Assembly: GCF_003589595.1 (NCBI RefSeq) | Contig: NW_020653855.1 | Coordinates: 5,304,583-5,368,582 of the forward strand | Source: Hyposmocoma kahamanoa | Lineage: Eukaryota; Arthropoda; Insecta; Lepidoptera; Cosmopterigidae | Reading direction: 5' to 3' | Length of the DNA stretch: 64,000 nucleotides | Shown: positions 20,561 to 32,099 of the stretch, piece by piece | How the letters are laid out: each line of letters starts with the position of its first letter | Numbering within the stretch: the stretch's first letter is position 1 | Position numbers and translations under genes: made by a program | Notes under the pieces: model-generated | Database searches by the model: none | What the model saw: the letters and a program-made list of their open reading frames with translations, nothing else | Told to the model about the DNA's origin: nothing

Positions 20561-21177
20561 TGCAGAAACGTGTAGTTAGGGCAATTTACAATGTGGGCCC
20601 CAAAGTATCTTTGAGAGATAAGTTTAAGGAAATTAACATTCTTACACTAGCCTCACAGTACATTTATGAAAATTTAATTTATGTTCAAAGGAATACGTAA
20701 TTTCTTTATGAAAAATAGTGACAGACATTACTTTAATACGAGGAATAAAAATAAACTAGCTTTTCTTGATAGTCGTCTTCACAAAGTCGAAAAATCATTT
20801 TAAGGGGCAATGTATACGCTTCTATAACAAGATTCCGGTTGATATACAAAATTTGCCTTTCACAAGGCTTAAAACTATAGTGAAACAAAAACTTTATACT
20901 AAAGGATTATACAACTTCTGCATACTTCGATGACAAAAATCCGTGTTAGTAACCCGTTTAGCTCATGGAGGTAGTCTCGATCTCTGATGTTTGAAATAAA
21001 AATAAAAAAATATTGTAAATGCTATTTACAAAGAGCAACCCCTAGAGTTTCTTGCTCATTCTTCTCAGGGGAATCTGCCTTACGAATGAGCGGTAGAGTT
21101 TAACCACTGTGACGATTTCAAGTGTAATAATGCTTACCTATGAAATAAAGATTATTTTGAATTTGAATTAACTGTCA
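20561..21177 (+). mobile_element. LINE 3' end: C-terminus of reverse transcriptase and 3' UTR
   Basis: With one or two frameshifts the plus strand reads KRVVRAIYNVGPKVSLRDKF, INILTLASQYIYENLIYVQR, FNTRNKNKLAF and FYNKIPVDIQNLPFTRLK. This is the C-terminal tail of a CR1/Jockey-type ORF2. The 3' UTR ends GAATTTGAATT. It serves as the unoccupied-site control for the 9121 insertion. Confidence 0.8.
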
Positions 21178-23510
21178 AACTTTCGACAGACAGTCAGTGT
21201 TGCTGTAAGTCAGCAAATTATGTCAAACTGAAATAATAATGCTACCGGGTTGCCAACGCCATAATATACGCTTAGCTTGCTGGGATGGGGGTTAATCGAA
21301 AAAACACAACGGCAGCTTGATGTTGATTGCCTCCCTATCGGAAACTGCGTCTTTTCCGAGTCGAGGCGCATAATTGCGTTTCACAACTGGCCGATCGGAA
21401 ACTTGACATTTTTAATCGGAAGATTTAACTCACAAATTAGAAAGATATAGTAGGAATCAGGTTCATCTTCTCGCTCAGAAACCCATTCGAGACTACCCGA
21501 TCGGATCTTCTCCAATTTGAACCAAAATCAGCACGCTGAAGTGCCTCAAGCCTCGATTACTATCAGAACCGATGTCGCCAAACAAAATCTTGATATTGAT
21601 TGGTCGTAGTTTCAAATTTAAAAAGAAATAAATTCAGGATTGTTAATATCATTTAAACTTTACCTTGTTGGCATATCCTTGAAAGTTCAATAGAATCAAT
21701 ACCTATTATTGCAACTTACGACGTTTTGATATTATAATGGTAATTTTAATTAATATACTGCCATCTAGCGGTTAATTGCTGACCGACGACGAATTGAGTT
21801 ATTTAGTTTTCCAAAAAAAGAAGCGACCATATTACAGGGGTAAAAGCGGTATAAACTTTACTTTCGTTTCTTGTAACAAAAAAGTTATTTTAATAAACAA
21901 AAAAATTGAAAATTTATTAAAGTAGGGCTTACTGATGATATGAAATACTACCACGGGTAATAATCTTTAGTGCGGCTATTAATTCTGCACTCCAAAACAA
22001 CACAATAAGGCATATTTCTAGGATTTTAGAGAATTTGCACGAAATAATGACTAGACTATACCTTAGAAAGAGAAAATGGCGGACTGAACTCAGATAGGTC
22101 TTTCGAGACCTATAGTTAGAGCAGACACGCGTCAGATGCTAACCACTTCTACTGTATTTATTGTTCTGTGGGGCTAATAATGAAAAACGAGTAGAAACTT
22201 TTTCATTTTTAATATAAATACCAATTCAATATCCCAGGGTAATGCCTACATCTATTTATGTATGTACTTTTATATTATTTACCATTCGATAATATTACTA
22301 TTACACCTTTAACTATTTTATAGTTATAAAGTCAGTTTGTATTCAAGGCTGACGAGTTTCTTGTTTAATGTGCAATAATGATATTTAACATTAAAAGGAC
22401 AGACCCTGGTGCCTTTACCATAAGTTTAAAATGACAATTGTTGAGCGACTCCAAAAGGTGTTTTGAAAATTTATATTGTACAGCGCCTCCAGTGGACATT
22501 TCGAATATAAAAAAATTACGCATGTTTTTATTTTACTATCACAGTAAACTAGGCAGAACATAGGTATTTTGTTGTCCATTATTTTAAAACGTACAAGAAG
22601 CCAAATGCTGCTGTCATAATTAAAAAATGGAGGTATTGAGAAATTACTGAATAGATCTTATTGTGAATAAGGTTATTTTTATTTGTGCGTATTTATTTAC
22701 TTACAAACGAGAATATAGGCATTTTGTAGTTTTGTTCTTACAATATATGTCCTATTGTCTCTTATAAAGTGTTTATCAAAATGTATAAAAACAGGTTTCA
22801 TCATTAAAAAAAAAAATTTTCGGCCGTTAAAATTACTTTTATTTTTTATTATTTTAAAATCATATTATTGAACGAAGAACTCAAAACCATAAACATCAGT
22901 TTCTGGACCGTGTTAATTTTTTTCAAAATAGCCAACGGTTTCTTGCGAAAAAATGAGAGAACAACTATTGAAGAAAAGTTACAATGTAAGATCTAGTAGT
23001 ACGGACAATTAGACACCTTAGCGTATCCTGAAGGGCCAGAAATTTTACTACTATAAATCGTCGGAGTTTAGTTAGTAACCAAAACGAGGCCAATTTAATT
23101 TGAATGGAACGCGCTCGCAGGACCATCCTTGCAATGTTTTTGTGGCAGAAAAATTAACATGGTAATTCTTTATTTCGTCAGCCTCTAACTTATATTATTC
23201 AACAAAAAGTGCGAATTACAAACAAGTGCCTTTATTGGAGAGCAACCAAATTATAACGTTAATTTTAAACATAATATTAAAGTTTGGTGGATTAAAGATT
23301 AACAATTTAAAGCTCATACAATGCATGTTATACAGAACTAACTTGCATAATGTGGTCTCATAATACACAAAGTGTATAATAGGAGTCAAATACACAAGTT
23401 ATATAACAAGTGGCCTTATTATACAGGTTAAGTAAGATGTGGTCATATTTGAAAGAGTTGTAACGTTACTAAAAGATTTGGTCATATTTCAGCCAACGAT
23501 CGTTAATAAA
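21178..23510. other. Intergenic, nothing recognised
   Basis: AT-rich sequence without long ORFs, RNA genes or repeats matching elsewhere in the window. Confidence 0.5.
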
Positions 23511-23513
23511 TAA

Positions 23514-23703
23514 GGCTCAATTTAGGAAGCGTATTTTTGTAACGATATTGTACACAGCATAATGAACTCTATGGTCAATTGTATGACGTACAAACTAGAT
23601 ACGAGCCAAAATTTTCCGCGGAATTCTCGTGCATGCTCAAGAATGCTCGCGCAAACAAACAAAAGTTCGCTCCCATTCTGTTCCGCCGCAATATTATGGT
23701 CTA
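23514..23703. mobile_element. Diverged partial copy of the 17274 MITE, inverted
   Basis: TAAGGCTCAATTTAGGAAGC, GATATTGTACACAGCATAAT and ACGTACAAACTAGATACGAG align with the reverse complement of 17750-17865. The far terminus (TTGAGCC) is missing where the next element begins. Confidence 0.65.
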
Positions 23704-23864
23704 TCCACACATATCCGGGCCGTGCTCCGTCAGGGGCAAAAAAATCTCGTTGCGTATATTTTGTATAAACTCGTTTACACATGTCCGTGTCCGGGCCGGC
23801 GCCGGGACGGGCCCGCAGGTCACACAAACTAGCACGCCCCGGCCACGGCCCTGATGTGTGTGGA
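23704..23864. mobile_element. GC-rich MITE with 21-bp TIRs
   Basis: TCCACACATATCCGGGCCGT and its inverted partner CACGGCCCTGATGTGTGTGG pair at 19 of 21 positions. The interior is very GC-rich (CCGGGCCGGCGCCGGGACGG). Non-coding. Confidence 0.7.
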
Positions 23865-24460
23865 TGATTAATGATGAATTACTTTTTTTCTACAGTTGTT
23901 TGTTGTAAGCTAGCTGGAATATGGCCAGACTTTTATTTTACAAAACTTTTATTACATACAACAAAATATTAAAATTAATGTCAAAGAATATAAATGATTT
24001 TAAAAGTATTATTACACAAAGTTTCAGAAATTTATTTATTTATTTACATACAAACAAAAAAAAATCAGTTCATGAAATTGAAAAATCCAGTTTCACTCAA
24101 AGTAAGGTACAGTCAATGGGGAGAATATATATCTAAATACGTTTCGTATAAATGTGTATATAACATCTATTACAAACACGACATAAAGGTTCTTTCAGTT
24201 GCAACTGCGAACATAATTATAATACGAAATCGTTTACACATTTTTAAAATTCTTTAATACATAGTTTATTTTTTAACTTTTTTAATGTGTCATTTTTGTT
24301 ACACGAGCAATGTTGCGCCACCAATGTTGCACTACCAATGTTGTGCCACGAATACTGTGTCTCTAATATTCCGCTACGAAACTTGCTAGGATAGGAACTA
24401 CACTGTAAAGCTACAATGCACCAAATAAGAATTATTACATTTATAATTTCTATTAAAAAA

Positions 24461-25048
24461 AAGGTGGGGTGAATCGATACTTATCACATAAAATCAACTA
24501 GATTCCTCTATAGTTTCAGGCCCATTATATGACAAGGAACGAAGAGCTTTTATTAACTTTTTATTAGTATTTCATTATTTTGACATCTCTCCACTCCAAA
24601 ACACAACTTAGGTACGTTTCGCTTTGGAAACTAATTTCCCCTTATTGTTTCCAGAAGAGACAACGGTGCTTAAGGTCACGGATTTCTTACAATAATATAT
24701 ACTCTGTAAGATGCTGGAAAGAGCTTTTGTTATACTGCCACAAAATGAATAGGTGGAGCATCAAATATAATTTCTTATTACCAATACTCACTACACATGT
24801 CACAGAACGGTAACAAAAAAATCCCAATTGACCTCGAGGTCAATATGGAATTTGTTCGTTTGTTGTATGTAGCATAATAAAAAAACTTTCCATATTTTTT
24901 CATGATGAAACAAAACTGTTTATATTGCGTAAATTTTTTTATAAAGTATGTTGTAGTAAGCTGAAGTATAGCCGAATCTCATTGTCACCCTGTATAGATA
25001 AAAATGCGTAACCATACTAAATCCTTGAGTGTCGATTCACCCTACCTT
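24461..25048. mobile_element. TIR element with GGTGGGGTGAATCGAT ends
   Basis: AAGGTGGGGTGAATCGATAC and inverted GTGTCGATTCACCCTACCTT agree at 17 of 20 positions, 588 bp apart. No transposase ORF is seen. Confidence 0.6.
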
Positions 25049-25680
25049 ACCCGACATCATTATATGACATTACGGAATGTTAGAACTTCTAATTATTCGA
25101 AATAATGGTCCATAGGCTATTTTAACATAACATATTTGAGCTTTATTTATTTCAACACCTACTTTTAATACAGACAAGCCATTATATAGATTTTTATAGA
25201 AAGACTGTTATAGCCCTTTGTGTTTTTTAAAACAACCTGTGTAAAATTATTCGATATTAACAAAATGTATTTTTTATACATACACTTAATTCGAGCCACC
25301 TTGCATTTTTAATATAAAGTGCTTAAAAAATGTTGAATTGATCAAAGACTATTAATGCAATTGGGTAATCTAATTAATTTTGGTGGCAATTTTTATTATT
25401 GAAATGTTCTAGAATATTGTCATGAAGTACTTAATACTCTAGTGCAGTACCCTAAAATATTAATTAATATTTTACAATAATATACTCGAATATATAAATA
25501 ATGAAAATTGCCACCGAAATAAGATAGAGAAAAAAAACCTGAAAATTACCCAATTTCGAAGCTGGTATATTGAACTTAATTTTCGAATGTACTTGTTACA
25601 AATTTGAATTTGTAAAACACAGGTATAATCTAGTAGTAGTAGAGGTATAATTATGTGTCCGGTTGTATAATATATAATTA
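25049..25680. other. Intergenic, nothing recognised
   Basis: AT-rich sequence only. Confidence 0.5.
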
Positions 25681-25846
25681 CGGCTGATTGCACATGGCGT
25701 CGCACTAGGGGCGTTTTTCGGCGTCATACTGAAACTAGAAACGCCGCCGCTGCGTTGCGTGTGTGAAAGTATGTGTATGCGACTGCAAAGGCTACACATG
25801 CGACAGCGGCTGTACCACTATGTTACGGTGCCTTGTGTAATCAACC
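25681..25846. mobile_element. MITE with GGCTGATTGCACA-like TIRs
   Basis: CGGCTGATTGCACATGGCG at the left, inverted as TGCCTTGTGTAATCAACC at the right. TTA lies on both sides (25678-25680, 25847-25849). The interior is CpG-rich. Confidence 0.6.
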
Positions 25847-26445
25847 TTAGTCGTCTCTCTTCTCACTGCCGTAACTGACACTTTAGTGCAACTGAGTGAG
25901 ACGTACGGGCCTACGCGGCTTTCAAAAGCGAACCTCCACTAATCGTTCTTTGTCTACCTTTTTTTATATAGAAGTATACATGGCGTCTCACGGCTGGAGG
26001 TACTACTAAATTAAGTGCCTCTGTGAAGCAAATTATCCTATCTACAATACTATATCCGAATCAGGGTTGTTGCACATCAGCAGGTGCTAATTTTAGGTAC
26101 TTAAAAAAATCGCGAAAAATTTACATCCCACTGAATCTATCTAACTACATGAAAAAGCTTTCTATTTTCTTTGGTGTTGTAATAAAGTATTATTTCAATG
26201 ATTTTGTGACATTTATAATAAAAGAATCAATTCTGCATGAAAACAATCTGCCTAGTTTAACCGTTCTGGAATTTTACCAAACTATAATATATTTTAAAAA
26301 CCACAGCTGAGGTGCTTTTTCGGTTTACAGTTTTTTTGTGGAATGTTTGTACATTATTCCAGCGTGTATTTTAGGTTATGTCACGACTCGATCATACGCT
26401 ATGAATATCAGCATCGAGGAATGCAGATGCTGATATTTTAATCTA

Positions 26446-26612
26446 AGCCGCATTTACATTTGTCTGACGTAACGTGTCGTGTCGTGGCCCGTCAGAACGG
26501 TGTCGGTTTCATAGATTAGATTTATATTAAAGTGTCGCAATCTGACATGATGGCTTGTGTTGTGTGTATGAAACCGATACCGTTGTTCGATACAAATGTA
26601 GATCCTGCTTTA
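26446..26612. mobile_element. Foldback element with nested inverted repeats
   Basis: GCCGCATTTACATTTGT pairs loosely with ACAAATGTAGATCCTGC, and the inner ACGGTGTCGGTTTCATA pairs with TATGAAACCGATACCGT at 16 of 17 positions. Flanks repeat CAGATGCTGATAT. Confidence 0.5.
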
Positions 26613-27090
26613 TACAGATGCTGCGGATGCTGATATACGCATCAACTTTAATCCGAATATACGTTGCTCTATTCTCTTTTTTATTTAATTCTAATGTATT
26701 CTAAGATACAATACATTCACCCGTTCACCAATGTGAAAATATTTTAATATGACGAACTCGATCATCATCAGCCAACTTTTAAGTTTCACAGTTGGGCACG
26801 GGTCCTTTAAAGAGAAGAGTTATTTAAGTTATTAAATGAACAGAAATAGTTTATTTCCACTATGATAAAATAATTTTAGTGGAAATAACACTTTTATACT
26901 CCCCGTCCCTACTGAAAATAATTTATGTGGTGGTGGTGTATTCCATTTCTTTGCCATATGGATTAGGAAGCAAAGCGCTTCTAGCGAATAGAAGGTATTT
27001 CAATGACCTAATATACGTCGATCTGTAGAAGAGGCTAGTGACAGCAATTACAGCTATTTTTTTAATTAGGTCTATTGAATATTGTGAACA
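26613..27090. other. Intergenic, nothing recognised
   Basis: No gene or repeat was identified. Confidence 0.5.
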
Positions 27091-27092
27091 TA

Positions 27093-27216
27093 CTAGTGTT
27101 GCTAGATATTTTTAGAATAATAAAGCCGCTAGATATTTTTAGCATAATAGTGTTGCTAGATATTTTTAGCATACAGTGTTGCTAGATATTTTTAGCATAG
27201 TAGTGTTGCTAGATTT
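27093..27216. repeat. Tandem repeat, about 28-bp unit, four to five copies
   Basis: Unit AGTGTTGCTAGATATTTTTA plus GCATA(AT). Copies start near 27093, 27123, 27152, 27176 and 27203. Confidence 0.85.
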
Positions 27217-27379
27217 AAAACAAATCATTTGCGTTTCAATACCAACAGTGCATTTGTTTTTATTTAAAACTAGTTGAGCTGCAATACAGGTCAAGTTGCC
27301 TAGTATGGACTCCAGTCTCCCACAAAGGTCACACATATTTAACATTGTTAGTATTTAATTAATTAAGACCTGTTCCTGT

Positions 27380-27700
27380 GTGTTAACGCTAGCGTTACTA
27401 CTATTTATGGCTAAAAATGCAGCCAGGAAGCTTGAAATTGTTTCTGGGGTGAGGGGTTATTTCACACCGAGACAGTTGCTTCAGCTGTACCAAGCACAAG
27501 TCAGGCCGTGTATGGAGTTCTGCTGCCATGGAACCTATGGAATGGCTCTGCTACATATCAACTGGTCACCTTGGATTTAATCTACAACGGCGCCAAGACA
27601 CTCGGAATTGAGAAAGCGAAGCTGTAGAGCTTTGAACACCGCCCACTTTGACAATTGGTCACATCAATTATGCTTTTAGCAAGGTCGATCGACATTGTAC
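27380..27700 (+). pseudogene. Reverse-transcriptase C-terminal fragment of a LINE
   Basis: AARKLEIVSGVRGYFTPRQL and QLYQAQVRPCMEFCCH recall the KLGVL-x-RRYFTPxQLLxLYKAQVRPCMEYCCH segment downstream of the RT core in many arthropod LINEs. It is broken by stops after 27580, with possible continuation in shifted frames. Confidence 0.65.
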
Positions 27701-28076
27701 TTTTTGTCAATCAAATCAAACAAAAACGTGATCAGACAAAATCGTTAAAAAATCAAGCAAATCTGTACCCACACCAATTATTTTACTTTGCTCACACCAA
27801 TTACTCTACTTTGCACACACCAATTATTCTTCTTCCTATAAAATTTTGCGCCTTATATTTTTAATTAATCAATATTTAAATTATTCGACTAATGCAAGGT
27901 TGTGATGGATGGCACAAACTACGAAAGACCCATACCCAGCCGTCGGTGAAGTTGAAGATGATGATGAATATTTTAAAGTTACATTATGATTAATTCTGAA
28001 AGTTAATTGTAATTTTAGTTTAGTCAAATCTTTCCATAAAATAAATCTTGTGAATACATTCAGAAAAGCAAACCTA

Positions 28077-28118
28077 AACGAATTTGACAGGTTTTTTTTA
28101 AAACCTGTCAAATTCGTT
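28077..28118. repeat. Perfect 19-bp hairpin
   Basis: AACGAATTTGACAGGTTTT, four T bases, then the exact reverse complement. Confidence 0.9.
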
Positions 28119-28389
28119 CGTTCGTTAATCACTGAATGACTTAAAGAGATAATTTAGTTCGCCTAGCACGAGCGGGAATAGACAAAACTGGACGTTCTGC
28201 TTATGATAAGGCTGTAGGAGATATAAATTAAGCATTCAGATTAAGGGGCATTCATCTGGATATTCTAGTTATGCTTTTATATTCTAGTTAGCCAGACAAG
28301 TTGGTCTTTCTTTTCTTTAATAAAAAAAATACAACGTCTCTCATTGACAGGTCGACAGATGGTCTAAAAATATTTAACTACAGATCGAA

Positions 28390-28500
28390 CAAAGAAAAAT
28401 TTCTTCAAGGTTGAAGGACTTGAACCACGCTATACCGTAGCGTCGCTCTGCTAACTGGGCTACAGGTTGAGTCAGCAGTTCCATGAAATTCTTCTATGTA
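28390..28500 (-). repeat. tRNA-like sequence (SINE head), minus
   Basis: The minus strand reads TAGCCCAGTTAGCAGAGCGA (A-box-like) and GGTTCAAGTCCTTC (B box). The anticodon-arm stem is CGCTA/TAGCG but the loop is too short for a functional tRNA. Confidence 0.5.
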
Positions 28501-28639
28501 TCTGTTATATATATTTGTAATTGGGTTTATCGGCTTTCTGCGCCTTGCTTTACTATTCAACCCCAACCTCAACTAGTTGAGCAGTGGTGAAATTTCATTA
28601 ACATGAGTAAAATTTATTGTTACAGATAGTGATCCACAC

Positions 28640-28860
28640 TAACTGACAAGTTGTCACTTAAAAGGTTATTGACTTAAAAGGGTGGGAAGCCTTTGACAAC
28701 ACCCCGAAACTGCAGCTGTCAGTGCCAAGTCAGAAGTTGTACGAAAAACAAAAATGAGCTGGAAAGAGCCATGCAAAACGCTTCTTCCAATATTCGAATG
28801 GACTTTGGGATGGTCGTTTTAGCTGTCATTGCTCTTATAATAACCGGATTATAAATCAGT
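28640..28860 (+). pseudogene. Possible 3' end of a tail-anchored protein (broken)
   Basis: GWEAFDNTPKLQLSVPSQKL in one frame is followed, after a shift, by NELERAMQNASSNIRMDFGM and then a hydrophobic VVLAVIALIITGL directly before TAA (28855). It could be a decayed retrocopy, or chance. The parent protein is not recognised. Confidence 0.25.
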
Positions 28861-28878
28861 AAACCAGATTAGGTACAT

Positions 28879-29044
28879 AGGAAATGAAACTATTTTTCCG
28901 GATTTAAATGGTCACGGTTGACTATGGGACCTGTAAAGGGGCCGAAACGTCGGTTTGATTGAAAAATCAAATATACGCGATTTAAATCCGGAAAAATAGT
29001 TTCATTTCCTATGTGTAACAATCGCGAAAACCTAAGAACTCAAT
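28879..29044 (+). mobile_element. PLE-A foldback copy, 13-bp TSD
   Basis: AGGAAATGAAACTATTTTTC with an internally deleted left arm, then GGGGCCGAAACGTCGG and the full right arm plus extension. CAGATTAGGTACA flanks it at 28865-28877 and 29046-29058. Confidence 0.88.
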
Positions 29045-29058
29045 ACAGATTAGGTACA

Positions 29059-30399
29059 GATCGGCAGGATTCAAGCCTAACTAAAAAAAAAACTATTATC
29101 CCATTATTTTATTCCTAAGTTCTGCTATAGTGATTAGAGTCCCTTTGCCGACTACTCTAAGTCTGCTAACATCATCTGAAAAAGAACAAATTACAATATA
29201 ATACAAATACTCTTAAAAAACACAAAACCAAATACAAAAAGAAAGAAAATACAAAAGACAGAGAGCAACATAGGCGGCCTTATTTCAATGTAGGTGTAGA
29301 AGTAAGACATTTTTGGTAAAAAAATTGACATGGTGTCGGACAAATATGCGTAGGTAACATTGGTAAAAGGCGCGTATCTGCAGTAAACCAAATTTTACAG
29401 GAGAGGTAAATCCCTAGTTATTACTTTGTTATTTCAATGGCTCTTTCAGTTTGCACAGTAAGCATTACTTTATATTGTAAATGGACTGATAATAATAGAT
29501 TCCCGTAAATCACGCTAATTTGGTTGCCACGACGTTTACGCGGTTTTAACATTTTGACATTAGATTACCGAAATAGAAACTCATAATCCAGAGCCGGTGA
29601 CGCGTAATTGCACTATACTCGATGATAGATTTAAAAGTGTACGATTGACAGACGCCCGGCTCTCTGTACTTTTGTCTATATTAATATGTATACAGGGTGA
29701 TAAAAAAACCACTGACCATTTTAAAGGCTGCATAATGGAAATAAAAAATACATGTTCGGGGTTTTTTTTAAATACTTAACAAATGAATAAGTTATGACGT
29801 TTCAGTTTTCCGAAAAATTGTGAACAATATTGACACCCGATGATTATAGCAGACGCCGTTGTTGTAGCAACAAGAATGGTGTGGGGCAGTGGGCGGAGTC
29901 AGCGCGCGAATTCATGTATTAAGAGACAACAAAGTATTAAACTAACGCGCGATGCGTTAGCGCAGGTCTGTCGTCGCGCGGCGCGACGTGCTGGCGCCTA
30001 GGCGTCTAGACAACTCGACGCTGATCGCTCAATTCTATTTACTAGTTTGAGGTAACCACGCGATAGAAATTATTGGGAAATATGAACATAAAAAAAGTGG
30101 GGATTTTTTTGTTTTATTCACTAATGTGTTCTATTACTGAATCAAACAACAAAACAAAACAACAAAATCTGCACAGGAAAAAAAAATGGCCAGTGATTTT
30201 TTATCCGTCTGTATATTTGGGCAGTTCTCATGAAATTTCGAAATTCGTGCTTCCGATATTTATGAAAATTTTTAGTAAGAAATAGTATTTATTTTTTGTC
30301 AATTTCATAGTATTTATGTAAATATTTTGTTTATTATATAGTGGTCTCCAAAATAAATGACTCTTAAGAAAATGTATAGAGCAGTCAGAACATTTGAGG
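29059..30399. other. Intergenic, nothing coding recognised
   Basis: TACAGGGTGATAAAAAAACC at 29692 resembles the ACAGGGT boundary of copies at 46950, 55058 and 63384. A CpG-rich patch lies at 29940-30010. No gene is supported. Confidence 0.45.
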
Positions 30400-30924
30400 G
30401 TGAGGGAATGACGAAATCAAAGTAAACTAAGAAAAAATAGCGATATAAACTTACTTTTAGACTTAATATTTTGTGTAAGCTTATTGTTACCAATAACTCG
30501 TTTGAGTGAATAATTAATAAATCAAATCAAATACTTAACTTCTTTTTATATGATGTGAGGGAACGACTGTCTAAAATGTAACTTTTAGATTTTAAATTAA
30601 ATCTTTTCGTAGTAGAAACTTTACACACACAAGTTGAATTTCGCCATTTTGTAACGTTTACAGTGCTGATAACTTTTAAAAACTTACAAAACGCATTTAC
30701 CAAAGATTAAAAATGCGTTCACACATCGAGTGAAGGTAAAAGTGTGAGGGAACGATTTTTTTAATTTATTTATTTATCGTGTTTTTACCACAGGATAGCT
30801 TTAATTTTGCAAAAACATATTTTATTTGATCGAATGTTTAAAATTTTAAGGTTATTTTTGTTAAATGTGTTGATTTAAAGCACAAACAAAACGTGTTTGA
30901 TTATGGAACATAGTGAGGGAATGA
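30400..30924 (+). repeat. Four spaced copies of GTGAGGGAAYGA
   Basis: Exact 12-mers (Y = C or T) start at 30400, 30555, 30744 and 30913, 155-189 bp apart. Between them the sequence is AT-rich and diverged. Confidence 0.7.
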
Positions 30925-30967
30925 TTTTGGGGACATTTTTATATTATGTTTTAAATTTCAATAGACT

Positions 30968-31843
30968 AGGAAATGAAACTATATTTCCGGATTATAATCG
31001 CGTGTATTTGTTTTTTGAAACAAACCGACGTTTCGGGCCCTTTACAGGTTCCATGGTAAAGTGAGAGGTGTCACATACAAGATCGGAAGAGTCCTAAGGC
31101 GTGCATCTATCAAGACCTATTTCAAGCCTCTGAGGAAGATTTCTCAGTTCCTGAGACCCGCGAAATGTAACATCCCCTTGCAGAATGCAGCAGTTTACAA
31201 GCTTGACTGTGAGTGCGGTCTCTCTTATATTCGACAAACGAAGCGAAGTATTTGTACCCGCGTCAAAGAACGTATAGCTGATGTTAAACACCGACGCGTA
31301 AACAAGTCTGCAGTCTGCGAGCATGTCATGGATAAACCTACACATTCAATGAACATTCATTCAATGATCAGGTCCTGGCAAAAGAAGTCCGTTATCTACC
31401 TGGGATGCTGCGAGAGGCCGTTGAAATTAAAAAAACATCCTAATTTCAACAGGGAAGATAGTTTCTCCGTACCACCAATTTAGGATCCAGTATTTCCTCT
31501 CCCATCCCATAATCCCAAACAGACATAAGACTGCAGTACTAAATAATATATTTTAATTTATTCTAATTTCTATTATTAATTAATAACAAATTTAACTAAA
31601 TAAAAATTCAATCAATAAAATAATTTGTAAAACGTAATTTGGAATATTTTCTTTGTAAAATGAAAAATAAGGTATTTAATTAATAACTTAAACTGATTGA
31701 TGACTGTACCACTTCAGTCAACCTTAACCATGGGACCTGTAAAGGGCCCAAACGTCGGTGTTTGAAAAAACAAATATACGCGATTTAAATCCGGAAAATA
31801 ATGTCATTTCCTATTTGTAACAATCGCGAAAACCTAAGAATTA
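30968..31843 (+). mobile_element. Penelope-like element PLE-A, internally deleted but with endonuclease ORF
   Basis: 876 bp. The left arm starts AGGAAATGAAACTATATTTC. The ORF is at 31061-31483. The right arm starts near 31720 (CAACCTTAACCATGGGACC), ends TTTCATTTCCTATTTG and is followed by the extension CAATCGCGAAAACCTAAGAA. AATAGACT lies on both sides (30960-30967, 31844-31851). The reverse-transcriptase domain is absent. Confidence 0.82.
31061..31483 (+). CDS. GIY-YIG endonuclease domain of Penelope-like element
   Basis: 140 codons, open to a TAA-type end after PPI. VYKLDCECGLSYIRQTKR matches the VYK-x-CxCxxxYIGQTxR signature of the Penelope C-terminal GIY-YIG nuclease, with YIG changed to YIR. 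Further family words are RVKERIADVKHR, NKSAVCEHV and HPNFNREDSF. In intact elements this domain follows the reverse transcriptase and nicks the target for priming. Here the RT part is missing, so the ORF is the tail of a deleted element. The first codons come from the left arm, so this ATG is not a native start. Confidence 0.85.
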   Translation: MRGVTYKIGRVLRRASIKTYFKPLRKISQFLRPAKCNIPLQNAAVYKLDCECGLSYIRQTKRSICTRVKERIADVKHRRVNKSAVCEHVMDKPTHSMNIHSMIRSWQKKSVIYLGCCERPLKLKKHPNFNREDSFSVPPI

Positions 31844-32099
31844 AATAGACTAATTAATATTTTATATAGGCATTAGTAGCAATTGATTACATTGATATTA
31901 AATATTAATTTTACGGCAAGAATTAAATACTTTTTTTTTATAAACCAAAAGGACAAGAATTTCAAGATTTTGTAAGAATTACCCATTTATTTCCGACAAC
32001 AAGAATCCATATCTAATGAGTAACTTACAAGTGTTAATAATAATAATGATCTGTATAAAATGAAAATTAATTTGAATGGAAATAATTTTTAAATGAACA

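Noticed and set aside
23522..23827. 101-codon minus-strand frame and overlapping plus frames
   Set aside because: These lie inside two GC-rich MITEs. Codon content follows the inverted repeats.
24580..24813. 77-codon plus-strand frame
   Set aside because: Lies within a TIR element. No similarity to a known family and no splice support.
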